Part shown: piece after piece, positions 23,940 through 36,471 of the stretch
Layout: the number at the start of each line of letters is the position of its first letter
Numbering within the stretch: position 1 is the stretch's first letter
Source: Cryptomeria japonica
Taxonomy: Eukaryota > Streptophyta > Pinopsida > Cupressales > Cupressaceae
Length of the DNA stretch: 64,000 nucleotides
Direction of reading: 5' to 3'
NCBI RefSeq assembly: GCF_030272615.1
Contig: NC_081414.1
Span: 911,343,009 to 911,407,008 of the forward strand
The notes under the pieces: generated by a model
Seen by the model: the letters and a program-made list of their open reading frames with translations, nothing else
What the model was told of the DNA's origin: nothing
The model's database searches: none
Translations under genes and position numbers: made by a program

Positions 23940-26575
23940 TGTCAAATTTCGCTCTTGAGCCTTCCAAAGGGTCCAAAGCAAATTTTGCTTCTGACCCTTC
24001 TAGAGGGTCTAGAGCGAAATTCTCCATAAGACATTCTAGTTTGACCCAAACTTAGAACTAACTCATTCCCAGGCATTATTGAGGGCAAAACACTTGTTTG
24101 GATGAAGAAATGTGAGAAATGAAATCAAGATTTGAGCCTAAATGTGAATTTCGCTCTTGATCCTTCCAAAGGGTCTAGAGCAAAATTCTCCCTAGACACC
24201 TTTTTTCTCCTTGTTTGCACTGGAAACCTTGATTCCTTGGGCATGGTAAGGGCAAATTGACATATTCTTGCCTTAGGAAGTGATTTGAGATGTTTGAAAG
24301 TGTGGATTTTGTCTAAAGCATGAATTTCGCTCCTAACCCTTCCAAAGGGTCCAGAGCGAAATTCACCTTCTCCTCTATTTTGCTCTTTCATATGGCCAAG
24401 TTTTGGATTTTGAGGCATAGTTGAGGAGACTTGGATGCATGTTTGCCTTGGAGAGAAGGTTTAAGACTACAAAATGGTTAAAATCAACCTAGAATGGAAA
24501 TTTCGCTCCTGACCCTTCCAAAGGGTCTAGAGCGAAATCTTCCATTTGACCTTCTATCTTGCCTAAAATGATGAATAGAGTTTGAAAGGATCTTGAAATT
24601 GATCAAGTTTGAGAGAGAATTGGATAAATCAAGATTTTCGCTCCTGACCCTTCCAAAGGGTCCAGAGCGAAAATCCTCATAACCCTCATTTCCTTCCTAA
24701 TTTTGGCTAAGTGTTGGTCTCTAAGGCATGTATGGAAGTGTTTGACATGTTTTTTGCCTAAGGGAATGACTAGAGGTGGAGGAAATGGAGGATTTTAGCC
24801 TAAAAATTGAATTTCGCTCCTGACCCTTCCAAAGGGTCCAGAGTGAAATTCTTGAAAACACTCATTTTCCCCTTAGACAAGATTGGGACCTTGGTGGAGA
24901 TACAAGAAGAATGGTCTATGTTTTCCTCCCAAAGAGGATTGGAGTTGGAAGAATCAAGAATCAAGCTCAAGACATGATTTTCGCTCCTGACACTTCCAAA
25001 GGGTCTAGAGCGAAAATCCTTATAGCTCTTATTTTCTTCCTTGTTTTGGCTAGGCGTTGGTATGTTGGAGGGTGAATTGGTATGTTCTTGCCTTGAGAGG
25101 TAGTTGGACGCTTTGAAAGATGAAGATTTTGCCTAAATCAAGAATTTCGCTCCTGACCCTTCCAAAGGGTCCAGAGAGAAATTCTTTATTAACCTCATTT
25201 GCTTCCATGCTTGGGCTTCAAACCTTGTTCCTTAGGTGAAGAGTGATGTATTTTTGCCTTGCAATCAAGATTGGGATTGAAAAGATGAGTGATCAAGCCT
25301 AAACCAAGATTTTCGCTCCTGACCCTTCCAAAGGGTCCAAAGCGAAAATCTACCTAGCCCTCATTTTCTTCCTTGATTGATCAAATTTTAATATCCAAGG
25401 CATGTTGAAAGGAAGAATGGATATGTTTTTGCCTTTGGGAATGTTTGAAAGCAATGAAAGGTGGAGATTTTATCCTAGAAATGGAAATTCGCTCCTAACC
25501 CTTCTAAAGGGTCCAGGGTGAAATTTGATTAGAACTACCTTTTTTCTCAATCTTATGCCAAGCCTAGTGCAGACTAAGGTGAATTGTGATTAGAGAAGTC
25601 CTTAGGAATGACTTAAAGTTGCTAGTAATCCATGAATTTGAAGGAATTGAGCAAAACCAAGATTTTCGCTCCTAACCCTTCCAAAGGGTCTAGAGCGAAA
25701 ATTCTACAATCACCTACTTTCCTTGCAAGATAAGTCAAACTTTGGGTTTTTATAGCTTGGGTGAGTGTGAAGAAATGTTTTCTTGCCTTTTGGACTTGAT
25801 TGAGGTTGAAAGGATGGAGGACTAAGCTCAAAACATGAAATTCTCTCTTGACCCTTCCAAAGGGTCCAGAGCGAAATTCTGGATAGGTCCTGTCCTTGGC
25901 TAGGTTTTTGAGCGAATTTTCCTTTTCAAGGCTTTTGAGGATTAAGTAGATGTTGCCAAGTTAAGAAGTAGATTCAAAATGAGGGAGCCTAGAGGAAACA
26001 AAGTGAAAAGAATGGAGCTATTTAGGAGAAGACAAGCAAAACAAGAATTTCGCTCCTGACCCTTCCAAAGGGTCCAGAGCGAAATTCTTCAAATCCACTA
26101 TTTCCTCCTTGTGTCAAGTCAGGATTTTGACTCCTAGAATGTGGTTGAGATTGGAGTGAGGTTATTTAAGCCTTGCAAGATGAGTTGAAGTGAAGGAGAT
26201 GGAAAATTAAGCCTAAAAGGTGAATTTCGCTCCCGACCCTTCCAAAGGGTCCAGAGCGAAATTCTCATCATCACCTAATTTGACCATGTTAGAAGCTAAA
26301 GAATTGAATCCCTAGGCTTTGTTGAACTAAAACTAGCATATGCTCACCTTTAAGAGGATTTTGGAGTGAAAAAATGAGGCAATTAAGACAAAATCCAGGA
26401 AATTGCTCCTGACCCTTCCAAAGGGTCTAGGGCGAAATCCTTGGAAACTCCTATTTTTCACATTGTTTAGGCCAAGCGAAGAGCTAGTTGTGAGATAATG
26501 ATGAAAAGAAGTCTAAATTGGGCAAAATAGCAAATTTCGCTCTTGACCCTTCCAAAGGGTCCAGGGCGAAATTCT
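23940..26575 (+). repeat. Hairpin array of A3 (GACCC/GGGTC type)
   Basis: About 17 hairpins read TTTCGCTCCTGACCCTTCC, then AAAGGGTCCAGAGCGAAA, spaced about 135-210 bp. Outer arms pair even where they differ between units: GAATTTCGC goes with GCGAAATTC (for example 24323, 26041 and 26219) and GATTTTCGC with GCGAAAATC (for example 24636, 24974 and 25308). Spacers are poorly conserved and carry no gene. Confidence 0.92.
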
Positions 26576-26709
26576 TATAGGGCCTATCCCTGGGAAGGAT
26601 TTTGAGTGAACTTTATTATAAAGTCTTCTTGTTGATGATTTAAGGTGAAAATGCTTTGTTGAAATGAACATGTCATATGTACTTAATCACCTTTTGGTTT
26701 ATTTTGCAG

Positions 26710-27041
26710 ATGGAGAAAACCAGGCCAGGGCAAGGACGACCACTTCCAGTCCAGCATCATCAAGGACGACCAATTCTAGTCCATCATCGTCAAGGATGTT
26801 CCACATGCAAAAGGGAAGACTCAAGGTGTTCAAGGAATTGCCAACTATCTCCAAAGCCCTTCACTTCGCCACACTAAGGAACCACAAGATGACAAAGAAA
26901 GGCGATGCCAACATTTCAAGGAAAGGTACACCATCCATCCAGCACATTAAAGACAAAGGAGGTCAAAGCAAGGGTCCATTGAAGAAGCAGATAGTTTCAG
27001 AAGAGTTAATTAAAGTTAGCTTCTCAGCATCATCAAATTGA
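26710..27041 (+). pseudogene. Short repeat-coded remnant at the A-gene position (A3)
   Basis: After the likely acceptor a frame starts MEKTRPGQGR. A second frame through the same region ends KKQIVSEELIKVSFSASSN at 27041, similar to ends in A1 and A4. ccagtccagcatcatcaaggacgac-like blocks repeat within it. I regard it as a remnant or a small derivative ORF of family A. Function unknown. Confidence 0.45.
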
Positions 27042-27245
27042 ACATCAACCAAGTTACAAGTGTTAGACAAGGTGGCATCCCAGTCATCACTCCTCCAGTC
27101 GGATTGGTCCACCTCAGCGTGTCCAGATTCAATGTACCTAATTTACCGGAGGCAACACAAACTTCAAGGCACCTACCCCTGCTTCCTAGTGGTCCTCACT
27201 CCTGGAATGTAATTCTCTCATTGGCTAGAGGAAGTTTGTTGTAAC

Positions 27246-27340
27246 AAACCCTAATTAGGGTTTCTATCTTGTAATCCTAGCCTTTGATTCTAAGTCAATC
27301 AGAGTCGTCTGTTCGTAAAGGACTCTCTATATAAAGCCTT
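27246..27340 (+). promoter_or_regulatory. Telobox palindrome and second TATA box of A3
   Basis: AAACCCTAATTAGGGTTT is at 27246-27263 and tatataaa at 27328-27335, the same order as in A1, A2, A4 and A6. Confidence 0.65.
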
Positions 27341-28803
27341 GGCTCCTCATTTGTAAAGGTTAATAGCTAGTTAATGGTTAATAGTTGGTTGTTAGAGAAT
27401 AGATAATAGTGAATAGTCAGAGAATAGGAAATAGTTAGAGTAGAGTAGAAAGAGAAGGCAAAGATTGTTGCCAAGATGTTGTTGTAAAGGACTTGTAAAC
27501 TTCATTGAAGAAATGGTGAATTCTATGGGTCGATTCAACAATTTGCATGGTCTCTATACTTCTCAAATTTGATTTCATGCTATTAGATCAGTGGAAGAAA
27601 TGTGTATGATCGATGGTGAAATTTGTATATCCATACTAATAGCAGTTTGTTGATTGCAGACTTGCCTTGTGTAGTCAACTGGAATCATTCAACTTAAGCT
27701 TAACTTCAATTGTCGCTTCTTCATTGATATGCATCAGCCTGATGGTGTCCATGCCTGTAGCGGTGATCTGAATATTATAAAACTTTCCTCAGAAGATCGC
27801 ACTAACCTTGCGGAGATGGTCCTGGGATGTCAAAGCAAGACTTAGTTAGAATTTCATCAAAGGTCATTCATTGCTCTTACATTCTTAGTATTAGAAATAG
27901 ATCCCGTTTCAACCCTTCTCCTTTTTTCCTTTTTAAAATCTAGGACCAGTAAAATCCCACATTCCAGCAATATCCAAAGCAAATCAGACGTTCAGGTCGT
28001 CGAATGTAAGTCCCCTTGTGATTCCAGCAAAATCACATCTTACCACGAGAAGCTTATCCACAGGTAGAGAACCTACATATCAAAACCTTGGAGTTTCTCC
28101 GACTGATCCTTCGGCGAGATCTTCAGCAGTTGGGAAACTTTGTTCAAGAGAGGATAAGATACCTTGGTATTTTATTCTGTGTTCGCATGTGTACAAAAAA
28201 CACATCAACATAATTGGTCAAACTCAAAATACACTTAAACTTCAATTAAATCTTGATTGATTATCTTCATAAGTTGACATCGTACATCTTTATTCAAAAT
28301 CACTTTCAGATTTCAAATGCTTCTTTCATGTCAACAACCACATCCCAAATGCAAGGAATAACCACTTCTCTTATAGAACACATAACCACGCAGAAATTCA
28401 GAAAGAAAATTAAACTGTTGCCAAAATTGATCTACAACTATCAAAGATATAATTCTAATACATTTCCAAATATATTTAGCAGTTAGTAATGTGAATTCCA
28501 ATTAACGTACCCTCCATACACATTTTCAGATTTTCAAATACAAAGATACATAGGTCCAGTTTCTTTCAATAGAACAAAGCTAGCGCTACAGGAGATTTTT
28601 TACACACACAAAAGGAATCGCGAACTAATAATTTTTCGTAGCTGGCACTCTTTAGAATCAATCGCACACAAAAATATCTGACAATTTCTCCATAAAAAAT
28701 AAAAACATGCACGATATTTAGCCACTCCTCATACCATCCGCACTCTACTACAATTCACAAGAAACAACCACTAACTGTTTGCAATAATTTTCACGTCCAC
28801 ACA

Positions 28804-29998
28804 TGTAATGTCCCCATCCTATTCAGGGACTTGGGATTGAGGAGTTAGCCTATTTTTGGACCCTTGTAGGCTAACAGAGTATGGATAAAGGGGTCAGTAA
28901 TGCAGTATCTTGAGGAGGGGTCAGTAATGTAGTATCTTGAGGAGTGGTCTGTCTATTTGTTCTAATTCGGTGTTGAGTTCAGTTCTGGTCTTCGTTTCAT
29001 CAGTTTTTGACACTTTATGAGGATTTCCTATTTTTTAGGGAAAAATTGCTAAAAATAGACATGGTCCTATTTTCATTGGCATGGCGAACCGTGGCCCTAG
29101 CTTCTGATAGATTCAGTTTCAGAGCAATAATGAGAGAGATGAATTTTTAAGTGGTTCCACAGGCAATTAATATTTTAATGAAATATTAATATAAAATCAT
29201 AAAGTGCATCACTTAAATTTATTTAAGTTAAAATTTATTTTCTCCTAAGCTAGGCGTTGCTTTTAGGGTTAAGTTGGGAACCCTAAAAGCAAGTTATTAT
29301 TTTTTAATCCCTAATTGCCAAAAATCGCACCTTTTGGGTATTTAGGCAGCCAAGATGGAAATTAAACCTCATTCTTGATATTGAGCATTTGACATTTTCT
29401 TCTGAGCACTTGGCTATGGCGGCTAGGGTTTGGACTTGTTTTGGAGAGCGTGCATTCTTCATAATTCAGTAGCTTTGAGATTGTGAAAGATCAATTGAAT
29501 TGTTGCAGCTTGGTTGGCTTCATTCAGAAGTCAAATTGAATTGAATTGGGGCAGATTTGGCTTCTTACAAGGCAAATTTGTTGTAGGGTTTTCCTATTTA
29601 CTGTTTTGTTATTGATTCTTCTATGGTTTGGAGGCTTCTTTTCCCAAACACACAGCTTGCTCATTATTGGCACCATCTTTCATTGTTTGGGTGTCTTAGT
29701 ATTTAAATAAGAGCACATCTGAATTGTTCCAGAATAATAATCAGAACTTTGTAAGTTGCTGATTTATTCTTTCTTTTCAATAAATTGGCTAAGGACCTAC
29801 GGGCATGCTTCTAAATTCTCCAATTCATTGTTTCAATTGATTAAGTTCATGTATTATTCAATATGTGTTGCAAATTAAAGAAACCCTCTTCTGCAACTTC
29901 TGTCTATTTATGAAAGACCATCTTTATAATTAAAAATTACAAAGAAGATCGACAAATTACAGCAGGTTGAAGAGTTGAACCAGCAAGGGTTCATCACA
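28804..29998. mobile_element. J: solo LTR with perfect acaca duplication
   Basis: Starts TGTAATGTCCCCATCC, ends GGGTTCATCACA, flanked by acaca at 28799-28803 and 29999-30003 (1195 bp). D1 LTR sequence joins across it: gtccacaca is followed by ccacccaatacatgc, compared with cctctcaatacatgc near 50385. A 27-bp unit (gtcagtaatg, agtatcttgagga) is repeated at 28890-28945. No gene. Confidence 0.9.
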
Positions 29999-31382
29999 AC
30001 ACACCACCCAATACATGCTGGAATTATTTTGAAGACATGTCCAATCTTTCACGATAATAGCAGCACCAATAATATGTGCTCAGAAACTGGAGGAATCAAC
30101 AGTGTTTTTCAAAAATGCGATTCCAAGTTTTGCTCCAGAATTAATAACTAATGCCTTTATTTTTAGCATCCAAATTCCACACAAATGCAATAATCTGTGT
30201 GTCGAAAACATTTAAGTTATTCAGCCTGAAAATATAGTCCTCACGATTAAAGGTTTTCCTTTTTATACTTTCCGTTACCCATTGAGAGCTCTTTTTCACA
30301 TTCAACACTCCGGGATTTAAAAGAAACGTATTGTTGTAGAAATATATACAACCCAATTATGTGCTGGAAAACTGTTACCATATGAAGCTGCCCATACGCA
30401 TAACTCCTTTAAAAAAAAGTTATATTGTCCATTCTAGAAAAATTACTCTCCATGATTTTAAAGAATATCATGCCAAGAATGTAACCTGCTAGCATGAACA
30501 GAGACTGCAGAACTATTAAGGTCCTGTTGACGTGTATTTTGTACACAATCATACACAGAATAAAATACCCAAGGGTACCTTATCCTCTCTTGAATAAAGT
30601 CTCTGATTGCTGAAGATATCGCAAAAAAGGATCAATCAGGGTGACTCCAATGTTCTTTTATGTAAGGTCTCTACGTGTGGATAAGCTCTTTGTGGTATGA
30701 TGTGATTTGCTGGAATCACAAGGGGACTTACATTTGATGCCTGAACTTCTGATTTGCTTTGAATCTTGCTGGAACACAGGCTCTTGCTAGCTTTGATTTG
30801 AAAAAAGGAAAAAAGATGAGGGCGAGGAAAGGATCTAATCCTAACACTAAGAATGTAAGAGCAATGATTGATCTTTGATGAAATTCTAACTAAGTCTTGT
30901 TTTGACATCTCAGGACCATCTCCACAAGGCTAGTGCGATCTTCGAAGGAAAGCTTTATGATGTTCAAATCATCACTGCAGGCATAGACACCATCTGGTTG
31001 ATGCATATCAATGAAGAAGCGACAATTGAAGTTAAGCTTAAGCTGAATGATTCTAGTTGACTACACAAGGCAAGTCTGCAATCAACAAACTGCTAGTAGT
31101 ATGGATATACGAATTCCACCATCAACCAAGCACATTTCTTCCACTCATCTACTAACATGAAATCAAATATGAGAAGTATAAAGACCATGCAAATTGTCGA
31201 ATCGACCCATAAATTTCACCATATCTTCAATGAAGTTACAAGTCTTTTACAACAACATCTTGGCAACAATCTTTGCCTTCTCTCTCTACTCTACTCTAAT
31301 TGCTATTCTAATACTTCCAACTGCTTACTAACTATTCTAACTCTTTCTATCTATTTTCTTTGCAAAATGAAATGCCAGGGCT

Positions 31383-31470
31383 TATATAGTGCCCTCAATA
31401 CAATTCGATGGCTTAGATCAATTCGAGATCAATGGCCAAGATTTTACAATGAAAACCCTAATTAGGGTTT
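31383..31470 (-). promoter_or_regulatory. Telobox palindrome and second TATA box of A4
   Basis: The palindrome AAACCCTAATTAGGGTTT is at 31453-31470 and a TATA box (plus strand ttatatag) at 31382-31389, downstream of it on the minus strand. Same order as in the other copies. Confidence 0.65.
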
Positions 31471-31704
31471 GTTACAACCATTATATAACATTTAATGCTT
31501 GACCAATAATAAAATTGTATTGCTTGGACACATGTCCTCTCTAGAAAATTCCACCAATGGATAGCTGGGGTAGGTACATCGGAGTTTGTGCCTCCTTCCA
31601 TGAGTTAGGTACATTGAATCTGGACATGTTGAGGTGGACCACATTGACTAGAGGAGTGATGACTGGGATGCCACCTCATCTAACACTTGTAACTTGGTAG
31701 ATAT

Positions 31705-32046
31705 TCAACTTGATGTTGTTGAGAAGCTATCTTTAATTAACTCTTTTGAAATTATCTGCTCCTTCAACGAACCCTTTGCTCTAACTTCTTGTGTCCTTGA
31801 TGTGCAGGACGATTGTTGTACCTCGCCTTGGAATACTGGATTGGAAGAGGTCGCCCTTATCTTGATGATGCTGGATCGAAGAAGGTCGTCCTTGTCGATG
31901 CTAGGCTGGAGGAGGTCGCCCTTGTCAATGCTAGGCTGGATCGAAGAAGGTCGTCCTTGTCCTTGCTTGATCGTCCTTGTTCTGGCTTGATTTTCCTTGA
32001 TGAGAGCCTTCCGACTTGTAGATCCTTCAGGTTTGGGAGTCGCCAT
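31705..32046 (-). CDS. Small ORF of 113 codons at the A-gene position (A4)
   Basis: The frame starts MATPKPEGSTSRKALIKE just after a likely acceptor (tttgtgtag, near 32054 on the minus strand). The A6 gene starts MATPKAGASTSRSALMKE, so the first 18 residues are homologous and the start is well supported. After about residue 20 it turns into repeats of an S-I-D-K-(D/G)-D-L type and ends ELIKDSFSTTSS. It lacks all of the A6 body. It could be a real small protein of the deletion-derivative subfamily or a passenger frame. No known domain seen. Confidence 0.45.
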   Translation of the reverse strand: MATPKPEGSTSRKALIKENQARTRTIKQGQGRPSSIQPSIDKGDLLQPSIDKDDLLRSSIIKIRATSSNPVFQGEVQQSSCTSRTQEVRAKGSLKEQIISKELIKDSFSTTSS

Positions 32047-32949
32047 CTTGATACCTACACAACATTTCAAAATTAGTAATATATCTTGAAATCTAAAAAT
32101 TAAACTTTAAAAGGAAGATTCAAGATTTTAATTAGGAAATTTCATGATAAATCTTGAGTTACCATTTCCTAATTTAGGATTTTCAAAGCAAAATTTAAAT
32201 CTTCAAAAATGGTGCCAAGGTGATTACGCCATACCTTCACTTGGAAATTAATTCTAAAAAAAGATGCCAAAAATAGGAGAATTCGCTAGGCAAAATGTAG
32301 ATCAAGACTCCCTTTAGCAAAATGCGCCCCCTTTAGCTTGGAAAAGAACTCCATCTTCCACTAGCTTCTTCAAGATCTGGAAATTTGCCTTCAAATGTCT
32401 TCAAAAATCTGGAAATTATCCTCCAATCTAGCAAGAAATACGCCTCTCCAATGGCCTTCAAGATGAATTTCGCCTTCCTTAGTCTCCACATTTTGTAGAA
32501 ACTTGCTCCACTCCAGCTAGATTTCGCACTTCTTCTTTGCCCTTCCAAATCGCATTTGAAATGATGAGTGAATGATGGATTAAAATGTTTCAAAATACCC
32601 TTCTTATATAGGCGCTCATCTCTTTAATTGCCCATAGGCCGACTTAGAAAATAAGGCAAATAATAAACAAAACTTAAATAAAAAGGAGGCCGACTTTTGT
32701 TAAAAAAAACATTAAAATAGTATCCCCAAGCGCTCTCCCTTTTTATTTAATTTAATAATTAATTAATTTAAACGCCTTTGTAATTAATAATTTCGATTTT
32801 TAAAAGGATAATTAATTAATTAAATACCTTATGCGCTATTTTTAAATGCCAATTTAATTAAATATTTCAAAGTTTTTATCGAATTTAGCATTTAATGTAT
32901 TTCAAAAAATTATTGGCGCCTAGGCATGGGAGGAATTTGGGACTTTAAT

Positions 32950-35215
32950 CAAATTCGCTCTGGTCCCTGGGAGAGGGACAGGAGCGCCCATGCATTTTGG
33001 TCCTCCATCTTTCATTCTTCATGTTTGAAACTTCATCCTCTACGTCCAAAATGGGGTTCTCGCTTGGTATTTTGAGTTTAACCTATTCCATCTTTGGAAT
33101 GAATGCCTTTTAAACCATTTTCGCCCTGGTCCCTTGGTGAGGGACAGGAGCGATTTTTGCTTTTCCTCCTTGGCCCTTGTCTTTTAAATCGTCAAATCAA
33201 CTTGTGAGGGCAATTGATGATCCTTGTTTGTTCTACGCATGCCAAACTTGTCTCTCCAAGACCAAATGAGCCCTCCTAAGGATTTTTCGCCCTGGTCCTT
33301 GACTGAAGGATAGGAGCGGATTTTGCATTTGAGCTCAAAATTGTTGATTCTTGAGGTTAATTCCATGTTCATCGTCCTTCGAAAGTCATTTTTGACCTTG
33401 TGTAACCTTGCCTTGACGTGATCTAGGAAGAAAAATGATTGATTTTATGAATATCGCCCTGGTCCTTGACTGAAGGATAGGAGCGAACTTGCCTCTTTGC
33501 TCAAGTTAGTCACTTTTGACGTTTGATTCCTTGCTTATCATCTTCTCAAAGACATTTTCGACCTTGTGCGATCTTGCCTTGACGTGGTTTCTTGAAAGAA
33601 ATGACCAGTCTAGTGAATATCGCCTTGGTCCTTGACTGGAGGACAGGAGCGAACTTTTAGTCTATGGTGCAAATCCTTCATCATATTGATATCAAATTGT
33701 CTTCAAGGCGTAAAATGATGTTCTTTATTCCTTCTTGAACATTTGAAACGAACGTGGCCTTCAAAGTTTAAGCATATTTGACTATTTCTCTTTGGTCCCT
33801 GGGAGAGGGACAGGAGCGAACTTTCACTTGTAGGCTTGTTCGTGCTTTGCCAACCTTCAAACTTGTTTTCAACGGACTCATTATGCTCCCCTTCATTCAT
33901 CTTCGACATGAAACTCACTTTAACTTCGTGGGGAATTTGCCTAAGGAAGAAATCGCTCTGGTCCCTTGGAGAGGGACAGGAGCGAACTTGGGCATTTCTA
34001 TCACTTTTGCGGTCTTTGACACTTTACCTTCTCTTCGAGGCATTCCAAACATCATTGCCTCCTTGTACCTTGGTCTGGATTCATCAAAAATCGGAAGGGA
34101 AGGCAAAATAACTAAGATTTCGCCCTGGTCCTTGACTGAAGGACAGGAGCGAACTTGCGTTTGTAGGCCCAATCATTCTTTGCCAATACTTAAAACTATC
34201 TTCAACGGATCCGCCATGCTCCTCTTCGTTCACCTTTGACATGGAATTCGTTTCAACTTGGCAAGAAATTTGTATAAGGAAGAAATCGCTCTGGTCCCTT
34301 GGAGAGGGACAGGAGCGCCTAGGACAATATGGGCTTCACTTGGCGTTTTACAATCTTAAAATTATCTTCAATGGGTTCATTACGCCTCCTTTGCTTGCCT
34401 CAAACTTAACACTCACTTGATCTTTGCCCAAAACTTGTTTTATAAGGAAAATCGCTCTAGTCCCTGGGAGAGGGACGGGAGCTATCACTAAAATTCGCCC
34501 TGGTCCCTGGCAGAGGGACAGGAGCGATTTTGCTTCTAGGACCAATTTTCCTCATTATGGTACTTTCAAGTTATATTCAACTGATAAGATGTACTTCCTT
34601 TGTTCTTCTCAAATCGCGAAATCATTCAAATCTTTCAAGGACAAGGCAATTTTGGATTTCAAGCTCCGGTCCTTCAGTGAGGGACAGGAGCGATTTTTGT
34701 CCCTGGCACATTTCCTTGTTTGCAAATTTCCTCAAATTATATTCAATGGACAGAACATGCCCTCCTTTATATCTTCCAATCCAAAAATCACCTTGATCCT
34801 GCAAGGACAGTGAAATTTTGAGAAACAAGCTCCGGTCCTTCAGTGAGGGACAGGAGCGATTTTTGTCCTTGAGGGCAAAAGTTCAACTTTTCGTTGCAAA
34901 CGGCTAAATCCCGGCGCTCTATCATGTTGATTTCACCTTCCATTACGTCCTTGACGTTTCAATTTGATCAAAATGAGGTCAAAATGGTCTAGGTAAGTCA
35001 TTTCGCCCTGGTCCCTGACTGAGGGATAGGAGCGATTTGACTTTAAACTTCAAAAATTTGCCATTTTGAGTCTCAAAAATCTTTCAAAACCTCCAATTCG
35101 CGTTCAACTGCATCTCCTAGCGACCCTGCACAAGACAAATGAAACAAAGTAATAACCAAGATGCATAAAATATCATTTTCGCCCTGGTCCCTGACTGAGG
35201 GACAGGAGCGAACTT
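32950..35215 (-). repeat. Hairpin array of A4
   Basis: About 15 hairpins appear on the plus strand as TCGCCCTGGTCCCTGACTG, then AGGGACAGGAGCGA, the complement of the A2/A6 type. Units are mostly about 165-168 bp apart, for example near 32955, 33122, 33288, 33454 and 33620. Spacers diverge and hold no gene. Confidence 0.88.
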
Positions 35216-36471
35216 GCTTCCACAGGCCAAAATATCAAGTTTTTAGGACCTCAGTCACTTCACAAGGCAAAATTAGGTTATTTCCAATGCCTGGGATCAA
35301 TTATCAAAATTTCCAAAATTTGGCCAAAATCACTCAAACAAAATTTCAAAATTCCATCATCAACACTTAGGCAAAAAAACGGACTTGCATCCAAAAAACT
35401 GACTGAACCTAGACAAACTCTTTTGACCTCCTGACTGATTCATCTTATTTCAAAATTGCATCGTATGAGAGGAAGCTCAACAATCTCTCAAAATTGGACT
35501 GGACTCTGGCTCAAAATCATCGAAACAGAAACCCTAAGGCTTAACCCTGGTCCAGACGACTGACTCACCTACTCAAAACCCTAAAAGCAGAGAGAGAAAC
35601 AGGCAAAACTGAGCAAAAAGAGGGGGTCCCCATTTTAATGGGGCGATGTGTGAAATGGTCACAACAGGTACCTACCAATATTAAACATTCTTCAATATAA
35701 TTGCGTGTCCATGCCTTCCATATTTGACTCATATTCGCTAACCAAAGACCACAACTCCCAAACCGTTACAATATTACTCAACACCACACACAAGGAAATA
35801 TTTTGAAGCCGTTAGCAAGAATAAATCAATTTACTCCAAAAGTTCATTACACCAAATATATTTAGCATTGGTTCACATCTCCTTTTAAGACATCCGTTGA
35901 ACACATGTAGAACCAAAGATATAAGATCCATGAAACAAATTCATCACAAGTCAAATTAAATATTCATCAAAGATGAGTCAACCAAAGAGGACCAGCTGGA
36001 CAGATGATTTGGCAAGAAAGCTGATGTAACAACTGACACAGTAACAAGCAAGCTCTCACACTACTTAAGCAAACTCTTACACAGCTCAAGTAGACACTTA
36101 GTCACCTCAAGCAGCTGAAGCAAGCAAGTAGGCAGCTGGAGCACACAACCAACCAGATCAACCAAGAAATAAGGTCTAATGAATAATCAACAACTTGAAA
36201 AGCACTTCAAATCAATCCAATATAACTTAGCTCATATCACTTGACATGAATAACAAAATGTCCAACAAACTCTCCCTTTGTCATTGATGGCAACTCCATC
36301 TTTAACTACAAACTTCTGAAACAAAGAAAACAATACTGCTCTCCCTTTGACATCAATGACTAATCCAATCTGCAAACATTGAAATTTGGGGTATAAAATA
36401 AAACCAATAAACACTCCCCCTGAATAGGACAATTATTCAATGATGGAGTGAAACCACTCCTAACTTCTATC

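Larger units (their letters stand above)
23311..28210 (+). mobile_element. A3: family-A unit, 4.9 kb
   Basis: It starts TGTTGTGACGTATTCACAC and ends ACACATCAACA. It holds the 5' palindrome (23334-23350), 'gaaatttggctaagtctgg' tandem copies (23640-23790), a hairpin array, a short coding remnant after an acceptor (tttgcag near 26710) and a telobox/TATA block. Flanks are caacc and taatt, so no duplication is visible. The uninterrupted D1 5' LTR (49782-49800) shows where it inserted. Flank loss or recombination between copies is likely. Confidence 0.88.
30525..35666 (-). mobile_element. A4: family-A unit on the minus strand, 5.1 kb
   Basis: Read on the minus strand it starts TGTTGTGACCATTTCACAC at 35666 and ends TACACGTCAACA at 30525. 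Flanks are ggtcc (30520-30524) and ggtac (35667-35671), a duplication with one mismatch. It contains the 5' palindrome (35628-35643), the hairpin array, an upstream TATA box near 32605-32610, leader and intron, a 113-residue ORF, and the telobox/TATA block. It sits in the 3' LTR of D1. Confidence 0.92.
23075..36267 (-). repeat. 3' LTR of D1 in four pieces
   Basis: The pieces are 23075-23310, 28211-28803, 29999-30524 and 35667-36267, about 1.95 kb in all once A3, J and A4 are removed. It starts TGTTGGACATTTTG on the minus strand after a polypurine tract (36268-36280, AAAGGGAGAG on the minus strand). No genes lie in the pieces. Small reading frames there are not conserved in the other LTR. Confidence 0.85.

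Noticed and set aside
23946..26560. Hairpins as rho-independent terminators or microRNA precursors
   Set aside because: The genome is not bacterial. Stems of about 16 bp with a 2-4-base loop are too short for ordinary plant miRNA precursors.
33778..34239. Open frame of about 153 codons in A4, and similar ones in A2 and A6 arrays
   Set aside because: Repeated words like LSLSEGPER or PWSLGEGQERT are translations of the hairpin units in array spacers. They recur in several frames and show no protein-like conservation.
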